The position numbers were made by a program, and so were the translations under genes. 64,000 nucleotides of DNA from Urophycis tenuis (taxonomy: Eukaryota > Chordata > Actinopteri > Gadiformes > Phycidae), in assembly GCA_036785325.1 (NCBI GenBank), contig JAXIVH010000029.1, positions 3,045,408 through 3,109,407 of the forward strand, given 5' to 3'. Every line of letters begins with the position of its first letter. Positions within the stretch are counted from its first letter, which is position 1. The notes beneath the pieces are model-generated. The model saw only the letters and a program-made list of their open reading frames with translations, searched no databases and was not told the origin of the DNA. This document shows, piece by piece, positions 52,779 through 64,000 of this stretch.

Positions 52779-53557
52779 TTAAAAGGAAAACCCCACCATT
52801 TGTCCATACTGAACTACATTCTTCCCTGATCTTAGACGAGTTGGTACATACCTCTCTCGCCTTTGTGCGTGCACTCGATCACACTGGTGCGCAGCACTAC
52901 TTCACTAGCATGTAGCTTGGCCCAGTATATTCCTTAGGATCCAAACGGGGGTGAAGTTAGAAGCGACCAAGCACTTCCACGTTTTCCCTATTCAAATACG
53001 GTTAAGTGAGTAGTTACACGACTGTAATATCATCACTCCTGAAAGATCCTCTCCCCCTCCCCCTGTTACTTCCATCAATAGAACCAACGTAACCTGCACG
53101 CCGTCGCCTGCACTACCTGTAGCAGTTGAAGTAAAAAGTCACGTTGGTTCTAGTGACAGAAGTAACAGGGGGAGAGGGAGAGGATCTTTCAGGAGTGATG
53201 ATATTACTGTGTCGACGTCGAAGTGCTCCCAGGTGTTATTTCGCCGTACATTATAGTTATCCTTTTTTATCCGCTTAGAAAATTGCCATGTTTCATTTTG
53301 TGTAACCATACTTGGGTCGTGTAACTACTCATGTAACCGTATTTAAATAGGGAAACGTGGAAGTGCTTGGTCGCTTCTAACTTCACCCCCGTTTGGATCC
53401 TAAGGAATATACCGGGCCAAGCTACATGCTATCGAAGTAGCGCTGTGCACCAGAGCCATTGAGTGCACACGTGAATGCGAGAGAGGTATGTATCAACTCA
53501 TCTGAGATCAGGGAAGAACGTAGTTCAGTATGGACAAACGGTGGCATTTTGCTTTAA
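52779..53557. mobile_element. TTAA-flanked inverted-repeat DNA element
   Basis: TTAA occurs at both ends (52779-52782 and 53554-53557). Arms of about 240 bp (52783-53022 and about 53313-53553) are imperfect inverted repeats. A second inverted pair lies inside (about 53023-53090 and 53141-53207), sharing 'atcactcctgaaagatcctc'. No transposase. TTAA ends suggest a piggyBac/Kolobok-type MITE. Confidence 0.7.
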
Positions 53558-55014
53558 AAGGTGTTCCATTTCTTATGAATTGCCCTGAATGAGACAACGT
53601 AAAAGGCTAAATGAAAATTGGTGAAGCACTCATTTTACATCGAGTGGAATGACTTATAATAATGACTTATTATCTTATAATATAGATAATTATTATTAAT
53701 TATAGTTCATTGCTAATAATGAATTGCTGTTAAGTAATGCAAGTGAACAGGAGGGCTGGGTTCTTTCTGGACAAAAAGCATTGTAACGTTTACTTGGCTA
53801 AACCAATCAAAGTCATAATTACAAAAACAAATATATATCCAGATTTTATATACAATATATATATGATTCAATGTGAATGTAAAAACGACTCTTTGAAATC
53901 GGTTGAGAAATGAAATGTAAACTTCATAGTGCGTTTAATCCAGAAAAGTGCAGCTCCCCTGATACTGATGCTGATACCAGCTACTGATGAAGTGGACACA
54001 AGCAAGAGGACATCTGGTGAGGAAACCCAGAAACTCTCAAGACTGCGGACATTTGGACTGAGGTTTCTTTTCCATCAAAATCTCTGCGCCATCTGTAAAA
54101 AAAGTCAGGTCATTGGGTCCAGAAAAACTACTGCTGTGAAAATGGCTCAAGAATATGTCTCATGCTCAGTGACATGAGACACATTCTTGAGACACACGGG
54201 CTAATAAAAACAGAAAAGGGCCTTAAGGAAAAGGGATTTTGGGAATGGGAAGTCTAAGGAGGACACATTTACAAATATGGCCCAGCGACATTGGCCAGCT
54301 TATGGTTTTGAGCACGACATAGACTAGACACATGGAATAACGTGCGCATTGGAAGAATTCTCCTCTCTAACGCCGCATGTTCCCTCACACAACAGCACAT
54401 TTAACACAACATTAAGGTAAAGCACCTGAGGGGACAGTTGATTGATTTGACGTTTCTGTTGCTGGAAAAGGAATTGCCTGGGAAAATTTTTATCGATCTT
54501 GTGGGGCGAGATGGTTTCAGCACTGAACGCGCTGTCATTGCCAACTTAAATTGAAATTCTCTTGTACACCTTCATTGGCCTCCCGTGCGACAATGCTTCT
54601 GTCGGGCACCTGAGGGCGAAGTGCAGCCTGCTTCCGCTGCTCCATGTGGAAGGCGGTGAAGTAAAAGGCAGGAGGCAGATGGCCACGTTCATGTGGAGCC
54701 TACGTGTGCATTGCATATAGGTAATTTCATCCAAATAGAATGTGGCAGACCAGCTGAGGCCACTGATGGTCACTTTTCTTTTCACTTTAGAGCCTTTCAG
54801 AGTATACGGCTATATTATAGCATAGCATTAGGCTATACTATAAACCCAGAGCCCTGATTTCCATTGTTGTTCATTGAGAAGGCTTGTCATCGATTGCTTG
54901 CAGTTGATAACAAGCGCTACACAATGTTTGCAAAATCATTGCTACAACATGTAGAATATCAGTGCGCTGCACGGAGCTGCAACCCTTTAGTTAAAGCTCC
55001 GGGTAAACTGTTGT

Positions 55015-55190
55015 ACATTTACATTTACATTTAGCAGACGCTTTTATCCAAAGCGACTTACAAAGAGTACATTTGTCGGAAGAAGGTGAAACACTTCATT
55101 GCTGTTATTACAGTAAGACAGTCACCTGAACAAGTTTCAAGCATTTCAATTGATAGGTTAGCCAGTGTAGCGTCTACAACCTCTCCAATG
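55015..55190 (+). repeat. Dispersed repeat fragment, family C
   Basis: Contains 'tttagcagacgcttttatcc' and 'agcgacttacaaagagtaca', and resembles 38858-39013 through 'caagtttcaagcatttcaat'. Confidence 0.7.
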
Positions 55191-56315
55191 CACCGAATAT
55201 TAAACAGAGAAGTTCAGACTCCCAGCTCTTGTGAAAGGCCTATTGGTGTTGGTCTGTGCCGGGTCTGCCATTCCAGCATCGAGTGCTCATGTATACCCGA
55301 CTTTCCCCGACTCGCACTGCCCGCGCCCCACTCGCTGTCATCGTAGTGCACTGCTCAAGCACTGTCGCACTGCTATGACGGTAGCCTTGGACTCGAGTCC
55401 AGAGACAGCCTGGTGGCCCTGAACGCAGTGAACGAGAACGAATTGATGGTACTGACCGGGACGCCTCGCCATAGGAAGACTTGACAAATCGTTTACCATT
55501 TCTGAAACATTGTGTTGGGCTTACACAGCAGACCTTCATACAAATGGGATGGTGAACGTATTAAAATGTACAGTTCATCTTTATTGGCGTAAACCTATAC
55601 ATGGTGGCTGGTAATGCATTGAAGATTTGGGGGGCGGGCAGCAGTAGCTCTTGAGTGTGCATGTGCTACAGAGTGTCACGGCATTGAAGCCATTTTGCAA
55701 AAGGTATCCACGCTCGAAAGGTTTGCTACATTTACATCCATCAACTCGAAGGAGTTGATAGACAGCAGAAGATAAAAGAAAGAGAATAACAAGTCATGGA
55801 GCTGAATGCTGCGATTTCCACTTTTCCACCCAAACGTGATGTTAATTCTTAATGCTCCGTGGTGGAGTTTGAAGTTTTGAGATTAGCACGCGATGGAGAC
55901 TTGTAGGTATTGCGTGTTTCCCATTGTCTCCGTACCTATTTATAATTGTATCAAAATGGCCACTGCTGATTCACAGTAATAGGGTGTCATCTGAGTCACA
56001 TCTTCCCTGCTCCTGAAGAAGAATTGCTCAGAGCTGTAAGAGTCTTGGCTTGACCCCCAGCATGTGGTGGTCAGACCAAGGGGCTGGTGTCTTGAGACCA
56101 ATGTATTTTAATATCACCCAGAAGCCAACAGCTGGCCCCAGACCAATCACAGGACAAGAAAGTACCGAAAGACCTTCTGTCCTCAAGACAAACAAATCAA
56201 AGAGAAAATGTGACACCACATGACACTAAAGATATACAAGAAATTAAAAAACAAAGCAAAGTCACAATTTCTGTTGACTTTAATGAAATGCAAAAATAAA
56301 ATTACAAAATATATG

Positions 56316-56356
<41 letters not shown>

Positions 56357-56636
56357 GCAAATAACAAAGCAATTCTGCGACTTAAATAAAAAAAAGGAAA
56401 TCTCGAGTGCACCAACATGAGGGAAAGCCCATAGACAGAAATATATGACACGAAAGTCACCTTTACAAAGCCCCCAGAAGACTGGGGAGAGCCGCAAGTC
56501 AGCGGTATCTTTAGAAAGCATGGAGCCATCAGTAGAGCCATTCATCAGCGTTATATACGTGTTAGGAGGACAGCTTAAGAGGGGTCGTTGCAACCGCTGT
56601 GGCAGCTGTTGACTATTAAATAAAAGTGTGCGTGTG

Positions 56637-56688
<52 letters not shown>

Positions 56689-57029
56689 TGTGTGAGGTAT
56701 GTATGTGTATGAAGTGTATTGGATTGTATTTGATTGTATTTGATGAGGAGACTGAAGATTGAGCGATATCCATATTGTAATATGAAAAGGGACAAAATGG
56801 AGTAAGAAGTAGTCAAATAGTTCACGGGATATGAACTGGATTCACTGCTAAGAGATTACATGAGGAAAGCAAAACACTTGAAATCACAACATCAGATGTA
56901 AGTCAACACCGTCGAGACAAAATCAATGAATCAATGACGCACAGTTTACGTCTCAAAATTATTGTACTGGTACTTGTACTTGTATACTAGCAATGGTTAA
57001 CCTAGCAAATGGAATGCTTGAAAGTTGTT

Positions 57030-57150
57030 CTGGTGACTTTCTTACTGTATTACCAGCAATGACGTGTTTCACCTTCTTCTGACAAATGTTCTTATTGTAA
57101 GTCGCATTGTAAGCATCTGCTAAATGCCCTCAATATAATTGTAAACGTAG
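57030..57150 (-). repeat. Dispersed repeat fragment, family C
   Basis: Minus-strand piece with the complement of the same core (ttcaccttcttctgacaaat, ending agcatctgctaaatg). Confidence 0.6.
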
Positions 57151-58230
57151 TGGAAAATATTGTACTGACTATCTACCTGCAAAATACATGGCCAAGGGTC
57201 AACAGGTAAATCAGGTAAAATCAATCAAGTTGTTTATTTTCACTTCCGCTTTGACTCTGCACAAATGGAGTTCTTTCAAACTGCGCAGACCATGAAAACG
57301 TCTGTGGAAAAATGCGATGCCGAGATTGAATCAGTGACAAGCATGAAAAAGTAGCCAACAACGTGCCCAGCACCACCGCAGCTGAAACACAACAAGCAGA
57401 AAAATAACTATGCATGCACATGTATATGTATTGCATATAATTGTATATATGTACTAGACACATAATAGAAAAGGAGAGTGGGTTGAGTCTTGTTTTTCAG
57501 ACATTTTGTACGGATACAGACAGAGAAAGAGTTGATGAGGTGTAAACAAACTAAACGGAATGGGGCGATATGCATTCCTGAAGATGTCCGTGCCCAGTGC
57601 TTGGCCTTGGAGGATTGTTCATGCATCCTGCTGCAAGCAAACACTTTTTGAAAGGGACTCTTCCATGGAGGTGGTGCGTCAACGTAAAATATTTGGTACA
57701 TTTGTGGGTTCATAGCCGCGAAGGAACACGCGCACTGTCTCTCTCTCAAGCTCACACACACACACACAAACACTCCAGACACACACCTACAAAACACACA
57801 AACACACACACATACGCACTCTTTTTGTTTGCTGCAGGCACAGACGTGCAAAACAGCATTATCCTGGTCAACCACAGAGCAATTTCCATGCTCTTACATC
57901 TCCAGAGTGAGAACAATGCTGGAATATGAGCACAGTGCTGGAATACCACGCCACAAATGTTCGCATCTGGGCACACACATTGTTGATGTTTTTCATGCCC
58001 TGTGTACCTGCAGGCCCTTATTGGTGGAGCCAGGCACGTTGCAGAGAATTTTTCGCCTTACGGATACCAAATCATAAGAAGAGGGGACCTTTCGGTCTTT
58101 ATTGGTCATTCTCAGTATTTTTTTAGATATGGGAACGAAATGTGTTCTCTATGTTTGACCTATCCTGTGGTACGTAGGAGCAGTGCCGTTGAGCCTGCCT
58201 GTCTCAGGGCAACACAGTGTAACTCCCAAA

Positions 58231-58657
58231 TGTCAAATAGCGACGTGTTAGGCTTTAGCGTCAGTCACTGATGGAAAAAGTACCCTTCCACGTCGTCTGC
58301 AGACGGAGAGGGGGGTGCGGTGGGGGTGCGACCGCCGTCTCCAGCGTATTTGACGTTCAGAGCGGGTGCTCCAGCAGCCCATTCACTCCTGTATTAGGGT
58401 TGGGGTTAGGGTTAGGTTAAGGTTAGGGTTATGGTTAGGATTAGGGTTATGGTTATGGTTATGGTTATGGTTAGGGTTAGGGTTATGGTTAGGGTTAGAC
58501 GGCATCACATTGTAGTAAGTTGAACCCCTGCTCCGTCTGCAGATGATGTTGAAGGGTACTTTTTCCGTCATCCTTTCCTTTTCCTTTTTCCGAAGGGTAC
58601 ATTTTCAGTCACCATCAGTGACTGACGCTAAAGCCCAACACGTCACTTTTTGACGTT
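58231..58657. repeat. Foldback element enclosing telomere-like repeats
   Basis: Outer arms 58231-58274 and 58610-58657 share the inverted 'gctttagcgtcagtcactga'. Inner arms 58275-58306 and 58532-58572 share 'aaaaagtaccctt' and 'gtctgcagacgg'. The loop holds a block of TTAGGG and TTATGG units at about 58393-58498. Confidence 0.8.
58393..58498 (+). repeat. Interstitial telomere-like (TTAGGG/TTATGG)n block
   Basis: About 100 bp of hexamers with G-strand on plus, many with a G-to-T change at the fourth position. Confidence 0.85.
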
Positions 58658-59014
58658 CTTGAAGTGAGACTGTGTTCCTCAGGGAAACTTCTGAGCCCTT
58701 CTAAACCCTCGATGTGCAGTTCATGAAGGAGAAATGCCGGTTTTCTGCTCATTACAGCGAACTGTTCGACAGAGCTTGCGTGGACCCCCCCCCCCCCCCC
58801 CCCCCCCCCCCCCGCTCTGAATCACGCCAGCAATATGCGCGGACGCCGAGAAAACATCTTTGGAAGCTTGGCTCGTGACGCCTCAAGGAGACGTGAGACA
58901 GCGGTCGATCCCGGCTCAGTGCCAGAGTAGACGCACGCTGGTCAGAGATGTCTGGCTGGGACACGGAGCATGCTTCGAAAGCATGACTCATAATTGAAAG
59001 ATTACAGTCGAAAT

Positions 59015-59050
<36 letters not shown>

Positions 59051-59714
59051 ATCTCTATTAGAAATGTCAACGCGCTGCAACTGTCGTGGCAACGAGTAAC
59101 TGCATGGGTTGGCAAATTCATTTCGGCAAACCGGTCAAAACCACTGGTGTTTTTGGGGTATCGCTGTTTTGGGGGTACTGGCATCTTTTAGGGTTCCAAT
59201 TCACACACCGGGGAGAACAATGGGAACACGGCAAGAAGAACAACAACAATAACAACAACAAATCAGGACAAAGCAATAACATGGAACAGATGCTGATAGC
59301 CCTCCTTCCGAAGACCCTCCCTCTCTCACACCTCCCACAACTAAACCCATGAGTGGCGAGTGTGTGAGTGTGTGTGTGTGTGTGGATGGCGGCTGGCTGA
59401 AGCAGCCTCACCTGGCCCCTCACCTGGCCCCAGTCAGACCGACGAGACTGCGGGGCTGAGTGAGGCCGCACACCTGTTGCACATTAAGCAACCGATATAC
59501 AAACCGGGTTCGAGCAAGCCGTCGCCACACACACACACACACACACCCAAGGAGAGAGGAGAGACCTCAGAGGAGAGATCTCAGGGAGATCTCAGACCTG
59601 GAGAGCAACGCCCACGCCTGTGTGTCACTTTATTCCAAACCCTGCAATAAAGTGGTGCAAACATCAGCAACCTCTGTGTCGCCTGGGTCACAGAGGAGCC
59701 CTAGTTCATCCTCA

Positions 59715-60120
59715 CAGGAATCCGTGAAATAGCCACGGACGCTTAACTCAAAATTTGTGGTGGGCCCACGGAATCACTGAAATTTCTGTGAAACTCACGG
59801 AAATGGATGATATAAGATGAATGAGAACGTTATGGACACAACCGAGTAAAAAAAGGTAGGCTCACTATACCATCCATCGATTATTAAATATCCCACTTAA
59901 ATGAAGGCATAATTTAAGCCTACGACAAATATGCAGTCCTGAAACTACTGTAATTATTCAATTTTAATGTAGCCCAAAGTTATAAAAGTCAATTGATATG
60001 AGTGTCATTAACTTGCATTGGAGCGAAATCCGTGTGAGTTTCACGAAAATGTCAGTGATTCCGTGGGCCCACCACGGATTTTGTTAAGTTAAGCGTCCGT
60101 TGCTATTTCACGGATTCCTG
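59715..60120. mobile_element. MITE with TCA target duplication (Harbinger-like)
   Basis: The ends CAGGAATCCGTGAAATAGC and its complement lead into inverted arms of about 95 bp. TCA occurs directly outside both ends (59712-59714 and 60121-60123). A 3-bp TNA-type duplication fits PIF/Harbinger elements. No transposase frame. Confidence 0.7.
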
Positions 60121-60240
60121 TCAGACCAGGTTGGTAACAGAAGCATATCCCACCATCAAAAATCCCACCCTGACTCCCTCTCTGGCCAACAACGCGGCAT
60201 TCAAACCCTGTGTTCATGGGGGGGGGGGTTCATACCGTAC

Positions 60241-60566
60241 CTGCTTGACAGTGTAGAGCAGCCGGGCGTAGCAGTAGACCATGAGGAGCACGGGAATGGC
60301 CAGGCAGAACAGGAAGAGGCACACAATGTAGGAGTGGGAGCGGGAGCTGCGCTCGGTCCACGTGACGGAGCAGCTGGTGCCGGCGCCCTCCAGGCCATAG
60401 CTGCTCCAGCCCAGCAGAGGGGGGACCGTCCACAGCAGCGAGTACAGCCAGGCGCCGCCCACGGCTGCCAGGGGCCGGCGGTAATCCAGGGCCCGCTTGT
60501 TGTACAGGGTGAGCGTGCTGTAGCGGTCGTAGGACAGCAGCGCCAGCGAGACGAGAGACACGATGC
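60241..60566 (-). CDS. tmtops: tmtops exon 2
   Basis: 326 bp beginning within a Gly codon (GIVSLVSLALLSYDRY) and covering the end of TM3, TM4, ECL2 and TM5 (LFCLAIPVLLMVYCYARLLY), ending VKQ. Acceptor CACACGCAG, donor CAG|GTACGG. Confidence 0.95.

Positions 60567-64000
<3,434 letters not shown>

Larger units (their letters stand above)
52451..60240. other. tmtops intron 2
   Basis: 7790 bp of noncoding DNA rich in inverted-repeat elements. The plus frame at 53929-54177 (with CAIC) has no recognised family. TA, GT and C runs occur at about 56320-56353, 56641-56697, 58786-58813 and 59016-59046. Confidence 0.85.

Noticed and set aside
53929..54177. 82-codon frame with a CAIC motif in opsin intron 2
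   Set aside because: It vaguely resembles repeat-associated fish proteins, but there is no recognisable domain, splice site or repeat boundary to support a gene.

Overview
The window is vertebrate, almost certainly teleost fish, nuclear DNA. It has split genes with GT-AG introns, an opsin of the teleost multiple tissue (TMT) group, a Golgi sialyltransferase, fish-type retroelements (Mag-like and sushi-like Gypsy, Penelope, LINE tails), tRNA- and 5S-derived SINEs, hAT-like MITEs, and an extreme density of (CA)n, (CT)n and (AAT)n microsatellites and poly-G/C runs. No species can be fixed from the sequence alone. No bacterial-type operon, CRISPR array or phage system is present.

Two protein-coding genes are supported. 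st6gal2 (beta-galactoside alpha-2,6-sialyltransferase 2) is on the plus strand and has a complete coding sequence in five exons: 31641-32439, 33113-33210, 36145-36246, 41355-41529 and 50053-50366. All four introns splice in phase and give a 495-residue type II Golgi enzyme. A TMT opsin (tmtops) is on the minus strand, with exons 2 (60241-60566), 3 (52217-52450) and 4 (45987-46280). Its first exon lies beyond position 64000.

The two genes converge and are interlocked. The opsin's last exon lies inside st6gal2 intron 4, and the last st6gal2 exon lies inside opsin intron 3. This antisense, exon-interleaved pair is the main observation in the window.

Layout: 1-31640 is intergenic or 5' flanking and repeat-rich. 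It holds a CpG-rich promoter candidate near 1 kb, a 31-copy 46-bp minisatellite grown from a SINE tail, LINE fragments, a near-perfect 201-bp palindrome, two solo LTRs of one family, and a hAT-like MITE. It also holds a 429-bp-arm foldback element carrying a Mag-like Gypsy insertion, a sushi-like Gypsy with matching LTRs, a nested microsatellite palindrome, and a minisatellite split by a solo LTR. 31641-52450 is the interlocked gene pair with intronic repeats: a Penelope GIY-YIG fragment, a hAT-like MITE, an old tandem duplication, a second copy of the SINE minisatellite, and a 5S-derived SINE. 52451-60240 is opsin intron 2, with a TTAA-flanked inverted-repeat element, a foldback with telomere-like repeats, and a TCA-flanked MITE. 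60567-64000 is opsin intron 1, starting with a 117-bp (GA)n tract that forms a huge pyrimidine tract on the opsin sense strand.

Nothing in the sequence links the functions of the two genes; their relation is positional. Family calls rest on reading motifs by eye, without database searches.
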